Part shown: positions 1 through 7,331 of the stretch, one piece after another | How the letters are laid out: every line of letters begins with the position of its first letter | Position numbering within the stretch: position 1 is the first letter of the stretch | Assembly (NCBI GenBank): GCA_010365175.1 | Contig: JAAFGW010000009.1 | Coordinates: 1 to 23,249 of the forward strand | From: Sulfuriferula multivorans | Lineage (GTDB): Bacteria > Pseudomonadota > Gammaproteobacteria > Burkholderiales > Thiobacillaceae | DNA: 23,249 nt | Direction of reading: 5' to 3' | The notes under the pieces: generated by a model | What the model saw: only the letters and a program-made list of their open reading frames with translations | Databases searched by the model: none | What the model was told of the DNA's origin: nothing | Translations under genes and position numbers: made by a program

Positions 1-864
1 GTGGGCGGCTTGCCCGGACACAATGCGGCGATCAGAAGCAGAATCCATCGACGCCAGTTTCATCTCAGTCTGCCGCAATGCGACAGCGGCAAAAAACACC
101 GCAAGAAATCCCCAGGTGTTCAGGGTCACCGACACACTGTAGACGACACCGATCAGACCCAGTCCGAGAAAGTCGTCCAGCAGTTCATGCTTATAGGGAT
201 TGCGACGCAGCTTCCAGCCGACGAAGGCCAGTGCTGCACCTGCAACCACACCGATGGCGATGCCCCCCAGACTGGCCCACAACACATCCACCAGCACCCA
301 GTTCAGGCCAAATTCGCCCAGCTCATGCAAACCCAGCAAGCCCAGCCCCAGCATCACGAACGGGAAAGCACTGCCGTCATTCATGCCAGCCTCACAGGTC
401 AGGACGAAACGCAGCCGATCGCGATCACCGGGGTGGCGGATTTGCACATCGGTTGCCAACACCGGATCAGTCGGAGCAAGAATGGCGCCAAGCAATACAC
501 CGGCACCAAGTGGCAGGCCCAATACAAAATACGCAAAGGCTGCGACCATGGCGACGGTAATGACCATTGAAACCGTCGCCAGCAGAATTGGCACACGCCA
601 GCTAGAAAAAGTAAACGGCACCGGCATTTTGACCCCTGCCGAGAACAGCGAAATCAGCACAGCGACTTCGGTCAACACCTCCAGCAGTGCTGATTCCTTG
701 AGCGGATTGAAATGAAACAGATTGAGAACGGTTGGTCCAACTAACAACCCTACCGCCAGATAGATCATGGAGGACGTGAAAGGCGAACGCTTGAGGAGGG
801 ATGACGTGAGACCCATGGCAAGCAGCAGTCCGCCTATGAACAGAAACCATTGTGCGTTAGTCAT
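1..864 (-). CDS. Na+/H+ antiporter, CPA1/NhaP type (partial, C-terminus outside window)
   Basis: Inner-membrane cation/proton exchanger; only the first 288 residues are inside the window and the reading frame is open to base 1. The translation is a run of hydrophobic helices beginning MTNAQWFLFIGGLL. It carries a TDP motif at residues 132-134 (context GAILAPTDPVLATDV) and an acidic EAGMNDG motif at 158-164, the positions of the ion-binding TDP and E..ND signatures of CPA1 exchangers. The start at 864 is preceded by CAGGAG five bases upstream. It reads away from the ferritin-like gene on the same strand, 160 bases downstream of it. The family assignment is firm; ion specificity (Na+ versus K+) cannot be read from the sequence. 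The plus-strand reading frames here are shadows. Confidence 0.88.
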   Translation of the reverse strand, partial: MTNAQWFLFIGGLLLAMGLTSSLLKRSPFTSSMIYLAVGLLVGPTVLNLFHFNPLKESALLEVLTEVAVLISLFSAGVKMPVPFTFSSWRVPILLATVSMVITVAMVAAFAYFVLGLPLGAGVLLGAILAPTDPVLATDVQIRHPGDRDRLRFVLTCEAGMNDGSAFPFVMLGLGLLGLHELGEFGLNWVLVDVLWASLGGIAIGVVAGAALAFVGWKLRRNPYKHELLDDFLGLGLIGVVYSVSVTLNTWGFLAVFFAAVALRQTEMKLASMDSASDRRIVSGQAAH

Positions 865-1024
865 AGGGGCTCCTGAAAATGAAAGGAATGGCCCCTTCAG
901 TGACGCCTGGCGGAAGGATCAGGCTTCAAGTGCATCCGCCCGCCGGCATAAGTGAAGTGAAGATGAGTGGATATGTCGGGCATGAACTGCCCAGTCCCAG
1001 TGGGATGATTGGTTGAACTGTCCG

Positions 1025-1609
1025 TCAGCGTTCCAATAGATCTGAAAGTTCGTCGGCATGTTGCTCTTCAACAGCCAGAATGCCTTCCAGCATGGCGCGT
1101 GTGGTGGGGTCATGCTCGGCGAAGTAGCGCACCATTTCCCGATAGCTTTCAATGGCGATTCTTTCGGCCACCAGGTTCTCGCGGATCATGTCCTCCAGCT
1201 TGTCGCATGTTACATATTCGGCATGCGAGCGTGAAACGAGCTTGTCCGGGTTGAACTCGGGGGCGCCGCCCAATTGAACGATACGCTTGGCAATTGCATC
1301 CGCGTGCCCCAACTCCTCGTTGGAATGCACCAGAAATTCCTGGGCAATCGGTTCGGAATGAATCCCCTTGGCCACGAACGAGTGCTGGCGATAGCGCAGC
1401 GTGCAAACCAGTTCCGTGGCGAGAGCATCGTTAAGAATCTTGATTGCGGCCTTCACATTCAGGGTGTAGTCATCCGTTAAGGCGCCTTCTTCGATATGCT
1501 TGCGGGCACGTGCCCTGAGCGTTTTAACATCGGATAAGAAACCGCTAGGGTCGACGGTCTTGGCCGTCTTGCTTGCTGCGCGGCTGGAAGTTGCTTTCGC
1601 TACTTTCAT
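1025..1609 (-). CDS. Ferritin-like (bacterioferritin-type) protein with basic N-terminal tail
   Basis: A 194-residue four-helix ferritin-like protein, predicted to bind a di-iron centre and to store or detoxify iron in the cytoplasm. Likely metal ligands are E66, E99 and H102 (EELGH), E149, and E181 with H184 (EEQH), the spacing expected of a bacterioferritin-type ferroxidase site. It is longer than a typical bacterioferritin because of about 45 extra N-terminal residues; the first 20 are rich in Lys, Arg, Ala, Ser and Thr (MKVAKATSSRAASKTAKT), recalling the DNA-binding tails of some Dps proteins. An AGGAG-like site precedes the ATG. Neighbours are an entericidin-like lipoprotein upstream and an antiporter downstream. 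Function beyond iron binding is inference. Confidence 0.85.
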   Translation of the reverse strand: MKVAKATSSRAASKTAKTVDPSGFLSDVKTLRARARKHIEEGALTDDYTLNVKAAIKILNDALATELVCTLRYRQHSFVAKGIHSEPIAQEFLVHSNEELGHADAIAKRIVQLGGAPEFNPDKLVSRSHAEYVTCDKLEDMIRENLVAERIAIESYREMVRYFAEHDPTTRAMLEGILAVEEQHADELSDLLER

Positions 1610-1684
1610 GCTGGACTCCTGCTGATGGATGAGATAAGTGATCGATAGGGATGTACGTTATGCATGGTCAGAGGTGTCGTTACA

Positions 1685-1828
1685 TTACATTTTTTTCTGA
1701 ACATCCTTGGCCGTGTCCTGGACGGCTTCGCCGCCCTTTTCAATATCCTTACCGGCGCCTGCCACCGTATTGCAACCGGCTAGCATGACGAAAACCGAAG
1801 ACATGAAGAGTGCGATTAGGGTTTTCAT
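1685..1828 (-). CDS. Entericidin A/B-type small lipoprotein
   Basis: A 47-residue protein with a lipoprotein signal peptide ending in the lipobox LAGC (Cys19), followed by a short Gly/Lys-rich mature part that ends DTAKDVQKKM. Size, signal and the mature sequence (CNTVAGAGKDIEKGGEAVQD) match entericidin-family lipoproteins, small stress-induced envelope lipoproteins. An AGGAG-type site (reverse complement of the CTCCTG at 1836-1841) precedes the ATG. It sits between the ferritin-like gene and the histidine kinase, divergent from the kinase. The role, toxin-like or simply an envelope lipoprotein, cannot be decided from sequence. Confidence 0.85.
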   Translation of the reverse strand: MKTLIALFMSSVFVMLAGCNTVAGAGKDIEKGGEAVQDTAKDVQKKM

Positions 1829-2026
1829 GGTTTTCTCCTGAATGGGGTGCCAAGACTGGCTGCTTAAATTGAAAGAGTCGCAATCTGGTACGCACGGATC
1901 CTCTGCACCAGGTTGTTAATTCATCGTATGATCGAGCGCGGTGTAGGTCTGTCAGCCGGAGCGGATTGCGCTGTCGGAGGTTTCCTGCATTGGCCGATTT
2001 ACCACTTGTCTACGTGGAGTTAAGCT

Positions 2027-3433
2027 GTGTCAAATTTATTTCAGCGCAAATTATTGTCTGTCATGCCGGATTGGCAGGATGTTCTGCAGCGCAGGCTTCA
2101 GCTTTACCTGGCGGCGGGTATGGCGTTACTTCTCGGCGCACTGGTGGCAAATTACGTGCAGTCCTCGACCGGGCTGCACGCACTAAAGCTGATCGAACAG
2201 GTCAACCAGCGCGCCAATCATCTGGATTATCTGTACAAATTGTTGCTCGATTCCGAGACAGCAACGCGAGGCTACCTGTTGACACGTGACCCGAGTTTTC
2301 TCCTTCCGCGCGAGAAAGCGCTACCGGAAATCTTGGAAACGGTCATAGCGATAGAGCAGGAAGGATCCGGCAACCCGGAACTGCGTATGGCCACTGCGCA
2401 ACTTATAGAGAAAGCGTCAGGATTGCTTGAAAGCCTCGACATTACGGCTGAACAGTCGCAAGTCAATCCCACGCTCCAAAAACACTGGCTTGATCACGGC
2501 AGGGCCGTAATGAGCGCGTACCGGTTGCAACACAGTGATGTGAAGGCCATGCTGATGGCCGATAATCAACGCCTCGTCGAGGATTCGGCCCGCAGTTTTC
2601 GAAATGCCAAAATCAGTGCAGTGGCGCTGGCTATTGCATCCTTGATGCTATTGCTGCTCGCCATTTCGTCGAACCAGAAACAGCAAGCACTGCGCGATCA
2701 AATCACTGGCCTTCTACTAAACAAAAACACGCATCTTGAGCAAGAAGTGTTGAGCCAAACTCAGGAATTGACGAGCCTCGCGACTTATCTGACTACAGTG
2801 CGCGAGAAAGAAAAACAACATCTGGCCCGCGAGCTGCATGACGAGTTAGGTGCACTGCTCACCGCAGCCCAACTCGATGCCGACTGGATTGAACGCAAGC
2901 TGCCCGCTGATACGCTGGCTTTGATCATGCAGCGGCTGGCCCGTCTGCGACAGTCGCTGACCAGCGGCATCATGCTCAAGCGCCGCATCATCGACGACCT
3001 GCGGCCGGCCTTGCTCCACGATCTCGGATTGCTCGAGGCCCTGAATTCGCTGGGCGAGGAATTACGTCAAGGACTTGAAGTCGACCTGGAGATGGAGCTG
3101 CCACAGGAAGAACCTTCGCTTGATGATGCAGTGTCGCTGAGCTTGTTTCGCATCGTTCAGGAAGCCTTCACCAACATCCAAAAATACGCCCACGCTAAAC
3201 ATGTGGGTTTGGCGTTGCGACTCAACGAGTCATCCATCGAATTATCGATCAAGGATGATGGTGTGGGGTTCGATCTCAACTCACCCAAGCTTGCACGTCA
3301 CGGTCTGGCCGGGATCAAGCATCGAGTCTTTACACACCGAGGGAGTCTGGACCTCAAATCATCGCTTGGAGCCGGCGTTGCAATATGGGTGACCATTCCG
3401 ATACGAAGTATCGAGAACAGGAATCAGCCATGA
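2027..3433 (+). CDS. CHASE3-domain sensor histidine kinase, NarX/DegS-like HisKA_3 type
   Basis: A 468-residue membrane sensor kinase starting at GTG 2027, with GGAG eight bases upstream. Two membrane segments (about 26-44 and 196-214) bracket a periplasmic CHASE3-like sensing region with the typical ETATRGYLLT motif near residues 67-76. The cytoplasmic part has a coiled coil, a HisKA_3 dimerisation domain with the phosphoacceptor in ARELHDELG (His271), and an HATPase domain with an N-box near 375-390 and DDGVGFD at 410-416. Kinases of this subfamily phosphorylate NarL/FixJ-type regulators; one is encoded convergently at 3874-4509, making it the probable partner. The last ten bases overlap the end of the convergent receiver gene. 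The signal sensed is unknown. Confidence 0.93.
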   Translation: MSNLFQRKLLSVMPDWQDVLQRRLQLYLAAGMALLLGALVANYVQSSTGLHALKLIEQVNQRANHLDYLYKLLLDSETATRGYLLTRDPSFLLPREKALPEILETVIAIEQEGSGNPELRMATAQLIEKASGLLESLDITAEQSQVNPTLQKHWLDHGRAVMSAYRLQHSDVKAMLMADNQRLVEDSARSFRNAKISAVALAIASLMLLLLAISSNQKQQALRDQITGLLLNKNTHLEQEVLSQTQELTSLATYLTTVREKEKQHLARELHDELGALLTAAQLDADWIERKLPADTLALIMQRLARLRQSLTSGIMLKRRIIDDLRPALLHDLGLLEALNSLGEELRQGLEVDLEMELPQEEPSLDDAVSLSLFRIVQEAFTNIQKYAHAKHVGLALRLNESSIELSIKDDGVGFDLNSPKLARHGLAGIKHRVFTHRGSLDLKSSLGAGVAIWVTIPIRSIENRNQP

Positions 3434-3837
3434 CCGCTATTTTGTCTGACTGCATCTGACAAGTAATCGATCAACTGGTTGATGTGCAGGGATTTGTCAA
3501 AAAATGCATCCATTCCCAAGCTTGTGCACCGTTGACGCATAGCTGCGTGCGCAAAGTTGGTCAGAACGATCTTTCGCGGGGTGCCGAACCGCTTCGGGTC
3601 GGCTTGTAGCGCAGCGAGCACGCCTGTCCCGCTGCCTTCCTTGAGTTGGATATCAATGATGGCCATGTCGACCGGCGATTTGGCCATTTGTTGCAGCGCA
3701 TCGAATTCGGTTTCTGCGGTCCCACACAATTCAATTCCGTCGAGTTCTTGCAGGATGCCGGAAAGCAATTCCTGCAACAATTTGGAGTCTTCAATCAGTA
3801 GGACCTTAAGAGGGGAGCCTGTTGCTTGGTCTGGCAT
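3424..3837 (-). CDS. Stand-alone response-regulator receiver domain
   Basis: A 137-residue CheY-like receiver without an output domain. Visible active-site residues are E16/D17 (LLIEDS), phospho-acceptor D62 (IIDIQL), T93 (VLTN) and K115 (FFDKS). It follows the NarL-type regulator by 36 bases on the same strand and overlaps the end of the convergent kinase gene by ten bases. The bases before its ATG contain no Shine-Dalgarno sequence (a pyrimidine-rich CCTCCTT sits there instead), so translation may be weak or depend on the upstream gene. A role as a phosphate sink or secondary target of the kinase is inferred from position only. Confidence 0.9.
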   Translation of the reverse strand: MPDQATGSPLKVLLIEDSKLLQELLSGILQELDGIELCGTAETEFDALQQMAKSPVDMAIIDIQLKEGSGTGVLAALQADPKRFGTPRKIVLTNFAHAAMRQRCTSLGMDAFFDKSLHINQLIDYLSDAVRQNSGHG

Positions 3838-3873
3838 GGTAAGGAGGAACTCTGCAATATAAGTTGTTTATTA

Positions 3874-4509
3874 TTAATCGGCGATCAGGCCACGTCGCAA
3901 GGCATAGGTTGCAAGCTCGGCGTTGCTCCCGACGTTAAGTTTTTCTGTCAGGCGCGAACGATAGGTACTGATGGTCTTGACGCTCAGATGCAGGCGCTCG
4001 GCGATAGCTGACACCGATTCTCCACGTGCCAGACGCAGGAACACCTGCAGTTCGCGGTCGGACAGGCTCTCGTGGGGCTCCAGACTCCGTTCGCCGAGCA
4101 TCTCGTCTGCAAGCAGCTCGGCAGTACGTGGCGAAACATAGCGACGTCCGGTCGATACCATGTGGATTGCCCGCAGCAGTTCTTCCTGACCGCAATCCTT
4201 GCAAAGATATCCGTTTGCGCCATTCTTGATCATGACAAGTGCATACCGCTCTTCTGGAAAGCCGCTGAGGATCAGCACCTTGAGATCGGGGTAACGCTGA
4301 CGCACGGTGCGCAGCACTTCAACGCCACTTTTTCCAGGGAGTGAGAGGTCGAGCAGCAACACGTCACACGGGGATGTGCGTAATTGCTCGAGCGCTGCGT
4401 CACCCGTGGCAGCCTCGAAGCTGACCCTGATCGCGGAATCCTCACTGAGTAATTCTCGAAAACCTGATCGAACGATTTGATGGTCATCGACAATGGCGAC
4501 TTGGATCAT
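3874..4509 (-). CDS. NarL/FixJ-family response regulator (receiver + LuxR HTH)
   Basis: A 211-residue DNA-binding response regulator. The receiver domain has D8/D9, phospho-acceptor D54 (LLLDLSLPG) and K104 (YLCKD); the C-terminal LuxR-type helix-turn-helix covers about residues 149-208 (LSDRELQVFLRLARGES, then VKTISTYRSRL). The ATG at 4509 has GGAG eight bases upstream. It is the first gene of a two-gene minus-strand unit with the stand-alone receiver, and faces the CHASE3 kinase whose HisKA_3 type normally pairs with this regulator class. Targets are unknown; the many surrounding envelope-stress genes are candidates. Confidence 0.93.
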   Translation of the reverse strand: MIQVAIVDDHQIVRSGFRELLSEDSAIRVSFEAATGDAALEQLRTSPCDVLLLDLSLPGKSGVEVLRTVRQRYPDLKVLILSGFPEERYALVMIKNGANGYLCKDCGQEELLRAIHMVSTGRRYVSPRTAELLADEMLGERSLEPHESLSDRELQVFLRLARGESVSAIAERLHLSVKTISTYRSRLTEKLNVGSNAELATYALRRGLIAD

Positions 4510-4564
4510 ATTGAGCTCCAGCTAACTAAGGGGTGCTAACAGCGGTTGGGACGCTGGGGATGGT

Positions 4565-4729
4565 CTATCGTCCTCGTGCCATGTTTACCACAAAAGCGAC
4601 GACAGCCATCACCAGGAACACCACAAACAGGATCTTGGCAATGCTGGTCGCACCTGCCGCGATGCCACCGAAGCCGAACACAGCGGCGATGATTGCAATG
4701 ATAAAAAATACCAGGGCGTAATACAACAT
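4565..4729 (-). CDS. DUF1328 small membrane protein (YtjA-like), copy 1
   Basis: A 54-residue, almost wholly hydrophobic protein with two predicted membrane helices around a FGFGGIAAGATSIAKILF core, the signature of the DUF1328/YtjA family, whose members are about 53 residues long. It begins MLYYALVFF and ends NMARGR. A purine-rich AGGAG site lies just before the ATG (TCTCCT at 4734-4739 on plus). Members are common in stress-responsive gene clusters but have no defined biochemical role. A second copy lies 191 bases upstream on the same strand. Confidence 0.88.
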   Translation of the reverse strand: MLYYALVFFIIAIIAAVFGFGGIAAGATSIAKILFVVFLVMAVVAFVVNMARGR

Positions 4730-4920
4730 GAAATTCTCCTTTAAAAGCTCGGGATACAGTGGGCTTTTTACAGCCGATAGTTCGTGAATGTCGACATAGC
4801 TGGAGAGTACTTCCAGTTTAAGAACTTACCGTGTGTTGCCCATCGGCAGCCGCCTATATCCCTGTGGGAATAGACTTACAGTTAGCGGTGTGACGCCATT
4901 TGGCGGCTCTTTAATTGTTA

Positions 4921-5097
4921 TTAATTGTTAATTGCCTTGACCGCGAGCAGACCCAGCACCAGAAAAATCAAAAACAAGAATACCGCAACGTAGAACAAGA
5001 ACTTGGCGATTGCAGCCGCGCCCGATGCGATACCCGTGAAGCCGAACAGGGCCGCGACCAGTGAAACGATGAAAAAAACAAGTGCCCACTTAAGCAT
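4921..5097 (-). CDS. DUF1328 small membrane protein (YtjA-like), copy 2
   Basis: A 58-residue paralogue of the preceding gene, starting MLKWALVFFIV and containing FGFTGIASGAAAIAKFLF. It has two hydrophobic helices and the GxxxG-type small-residue pattern of DUF1328, with a slightly longer C-terminus (LLAVKAINN). GGAGATC lies shortly before the ATG. The VTT-protein gene ends 27 bases upstream on the same strand, so the two may share a transcript. Function unknown; membrane location is clear from composition. Confidence 0.88.
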   Translation of the reverse strand: MLKWALVFFIVSLVAALFGFTGIASGAAAIAKFLFYVAVFLFLIFLVLGLLAVKAINN

Positions 5098-5124
5098 GAT
5101 GTGATCTCCTGATTGACGGATTGG

Positions 5125-5874
5125 TTAAAGACGCAAGGGAAGCTCTTGCGTGGGGAGAAGGCGGCCTGTCATCAGGGAATGGCGGCGTGCCAGCATCGGC
5201 CCGACGACTGCTGCAAGTAGCACCATCAGCAACGCAATCAGCGCGATGCTGGCATGTGGCGCGGTTAATCTGCCACTGACGGTGTGCAGACGGCCCATAA
5301 CCAGGCTGATCAGGACAATACTGGGCAGCATGCCGAGAAGGGTGCCAATCACATAATCGCGCCAGCGCACCCGGATAGCACCCGCCGCCAGATTCACCAG
5401 CGTGAATGGAATGAGGGGGAACAGTCGCAGCAACAAGATGGCGGTGAGTCCGCCTCGGCGCAGTCTTTGATGAATAAGGCGTGCTGGTTTGGTTGAAAGA
5501 ACACGGCCCGCTGGATCAATACGGAAAGCGACTGCATACGCAAGCATGGCACCTGCCAGGCAACCGGACAGGCTGTAGAGCATCCCCGGCACCGCTCCAA
5601 ACAGCATGGCGCACAGTGCAATCATTAGCGTCACGGGCAGTCCAAGCACCCCGCCTGCCACCGACAACGTCAACACTGTCGCGAGCGCCCATGAAGCCTG
5701 ATCGAGTGGCAACAATCCAATTAGCCACTGCTGCACTCCACGCAGATCACCAGGCAAGTCCAGTCCGGAAGCAAACGCTGATGCGACCAGAACAGTCAGC
5801 AGGAACCCAACGAGCAACCCGTGTGACGCGACACGAAAAAAGAAGCGTGCAGTGTGCTGACTGGGTGGGGCCAT
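5125..5874 (-). CDS. VTT-domain (TVP38/TMEM64, DedA-superfamily) membrane protein
   Basis: A 249-residue integral membrane protein with an N-terminal helix (about 15-36) and a VTT-type core: a hydrophobic pair around residues 65-115 with G..LGLPVT and FG...G motifs, a basic linker (RLRRGG) and the characteristic RLFPLIPFTLVNLAAG segment around residues 149-164. Related DedA-superfamily proteins act in lipid scrambling and membrane homeostasis; the substrate here is not known. The C-terminus is a further helix followed by a basic tail. It is divergent from the DUF883 gene, with a 301-base regulatory gap, and directly upstream of a DUF1328 gene. Confidence 0.87.
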   Translation of the reverse strand: MAPPSQHTARFFFRVASHGLLVGFLLTVLVASAFASGLDLPGDLRGVQQWLIGLLPLDQASWALATVLTLSVAGGVLGLPVTLMIALCAMLFGAVPGMLYSLSGCLAGAMLAYAVAFRIDPAGRVLSTKPARLIHQRLRRGGLTAILLLRLFPLIPFTLVNLAAGAIRVRWRDYVIGTLLGMLPSIVLISLVMGRLHTVSGRLTAPHASIALIALLMVLLAAVVGPMLARRHSLMTGRLLPTQELPLRL

Positions 5875-6175
5875 GGAATGATTCCTCTAAATGCACTCGC
5901 GCTGGGGGTTGACCGTATCTTTGCCCAGATGGGGTGTCATTTCTGTCGGATAGTGCCGCAATACGCCACGGCCAGACCCACCCACTGCTGTAGGGATTAT
6001 CCGACCTGTGCGTATGTCGGATCGCACCTACAGTATTTCAACGCAAAGGCGTACACACACATGAGGTTCCCGCGCATTCAGCTTTATGGGTGTGCCGCAT
6101 AGGATAGAGATGTGACCAGCAGCCTGGCTGCCGACTCATCTCATTATGTTCAACCGCATCACAGGAGATTTTTAA
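5875..6175. other. Divergent intergenic region
   Basis: This 301-base gap separates the divergent VTT and DUF883 genes and must hold both promoters. No convincing coding sequence was seen. The only clear structure is the inverted repeat at 5988-6033, listed separately. A CAGGAG Shine-Dalgarno sequence for the DUF883 gene lies at about 6161-6166. No promoter could be assigned with confidence. Confidence 0.6.
5988..6033. repeat. Imperfect inverted repeat, REP-like
   Basis: Outer arms CTGTAGG (5988-5994) and CCTACAG (6027-6033) are perfect complements, as are the inner arms ATCCGAC (5998-6004 region) and GTCGGAT (6015-6022 region). A four-base internal loop separates the two stems and a loop of about ten bases caps them. 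The GTCGGAT/ATCCGAC core resembles short dispersed palindromic elements of proteobacterial intergenic regions, and another TGTCGGATA occurs at about 5944-5952. It could equally be a single regulatory hairpin. Confidence 0.5.
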
Positions 6176-6487
6176 ATGGAACCGACATCATTCAGCAAAA
6201 ATACTCAAGACCTCGCCGACGAGATTAGCGGCAGTTCGACAGCCGAGCATGCGCGCCGCTCGATCGACGAGGCGCGTGCCGGCGCTAATGACCTGGTCAA
6301 CCACAGCAGCGAAGCCCTCCGCCAAGGTGCAACGCGGGCGCGTGAAGCCATCGCGCACACTACCGACCAAGCTGCGCAGTATGTGCAAGCGCAACCGCTC
6401 AAGTCGCTGCTGATGGCGCTGGCGGCCGGGGCTGGAATCGTCTTGCTTGCCAACGCGTTCAGTAAGCACCATCACGAGCGCAACTGA
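6176..6487 (+). CDS. DUF883 (ElaB/YqjD-like) membrane-anchored protein
   Basis: A 103-residue protein with a long charged amphipathic helix (about 15-80, with repeated Ala, Arg and Glu) and a single C-terminal membrane helix (about 80-97, LLMALAAGAGIVLLANAF) ending in a short His/basic tail. This is the architecture of the ElaB/YqjD/YgaM family, tail-anchored inner-membrane proteins of which the E. coli members bind ribosomes in stationary phase. CAGGAG lies ten or so bases before the ATG. It leads a plus-strand run with YqjE-like and YqjK-like genes, the same gene order as E. coli yqjD-yqjE-yqjK, which supports the call. Confidence 0.88.
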   Translation: MEPTSFSKNTQDLADEISGSSTAEHARRSIDEARAGANDLVNHSSEALRQGATRAREAIAHTTDQAAQYVQAQPLKSLLMALAAGAGIVLLANAFSKHHHERN

Positions 6488-6519
6488 TGCAGGCCCGGCG
6501 CGTTATCACGGCCTGATTT

Positions 6520-6897
6520 ATGTGGCCGCCACTGCTTCGAATCGTGTTGAGCGAACCCGCCTTGTTGGTCGGGCACGCCGCCGGCTATGCCGCCCTGATC
6601 GGGCAGGAGACTGCAACGTGGCAGGCCCGCATGAAGCGGCGGCTCGCCTGGTGGGTGTTGCTGACGGCGTGCGGATGGCTGGTGTTGCTGCTGAGCGGCA
6701 TCGCCCTGATGCTGTACGCCGTGACCGGAACGGCGCATTGGCTACTGTGGGGGGTTCCCGCATTGCCGCTGCTCGGCGTACTCGTGGCAGCAACATGCCT
6801 GACACGAGAAAATGCAGCCCCGCCTACTTTCCCTCGGGTGCAGGCTCAGCTCGACAAAGATATGCAGCTGTTTGGCCTGAAGGATGCTGACCGGTGA
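6520..6897 (+). CDS. YqjE-like / phage-holin-superfamily membrane protein
   Basis: A 125-residue protein with two membrane helices (about 42-66 and 70-92) separated by a short turn, preceded by an amphipathic N-terminal segment and followed by a charged tail, the layout of YqjE-type 'phage holin family' proteins. It sits 32 bases after the DUF883 gene, and its stop overlaps the GTG start of the next gene (GTGA at 6894-6897), implying translational coupling. No strong Shine-Dalgarno precedes the ATG chosen, so an internal start is possible. The name reflects superfamily only; nothing suggests a phage lysis role. Confidence 0.75.
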   Translation: MWPPLLRIVLSEPALLVGHAAGYAALIGQETATWQARMKRRLAWWVLLTACGWLVLLLSGIALMLYAVTGTAHWLLWGVPALPLLGVLVAATCLTRENAAPPTFPRVQAQLDKDMQLFGLKDADR

Positions 6898-7331
6898 ACC
6901 CGATTCACAATGACTTCGCACAGCACTCGGATTGGCTCCCCTCGGATGCCGAGACCCAACTGGAAATAAGTCGGGCCGCCCTGCGTCAGCGGCTCGAACG
7001 CAAAGAAGCTGACAGGGCCTCAGCGCCACTTGGAAACATGGGCGGGATGGTTCGCATCGCCACACCGGTGGCGCGCCAGTGGGTACGCCGGCATCCCTAC
7101 GCCAGTCTCTCCGCCGCAGCCCTGACCGGGGCGGCACTGGCGCGCTGGAAACCCTGGCGCGGACTCGGTGGCTCGCTGCTTGCCGGCCTGTTGGCGCGCC
7201 AGGCACTTACGTTATCACTGTCGTCCGGCGGCCGCGTTTTCGACTGGCTGCTGGACGCGCTGTCCAGCAAACCGGACACTTCCGCACGGTCTGATGTCAA
7301 AGTTGCTGCTCGCGACCTCCGGCGCCCTTGA
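6894..7331 (+). CDS. YqjK-like membrane-associated protein
   Basis: A 145-residue protein starting at GTG 6894, which overlaps the stop of the upstream gene by four bases. It has a charged helical N-terminus (ISRAALRQRLERKEADRAS), a central RxxVRRHPYASLSAAALTG segment and a weakly hydrophobic region at about 85-110. The position immediately after YqjD- and YqjE-like genes and the 'HPYASL' feature seen in related proteins suggest a YqjK-type partner; sequence evidence alone is modest. Its final 38 bases overlap the preferred start of the phospholipase D-like gene. Confidence 0.65.
   Translation: MNPIHNDFAQHSDWLPSDAETQLEISRAALRQRLERKEADRASAPLGNMGGMVRIATPVARQWVRRHPYASLSAAALTGAALARWKPWRGLGGSLLAGLLARQALTLSLSSGGRVFDWLLDALSSKPDTSARSDVKVAARDLRRP

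Noticed and set aside
1..715. Long plus-strand open frames over the first 700 bases (up to 189 codons)
   Set aside because: They are antisense to a clear antiporter on minus and have low-complexity Gln/His/Pro composition.
7168..7293. Upstream start for the phospholipase D-like gene at 7168
   Set aside because: It would overlap the YqjK-like gene by more than 160 bases and add a Cys/Arg-rich stretch typical of an out-of-frame reading.
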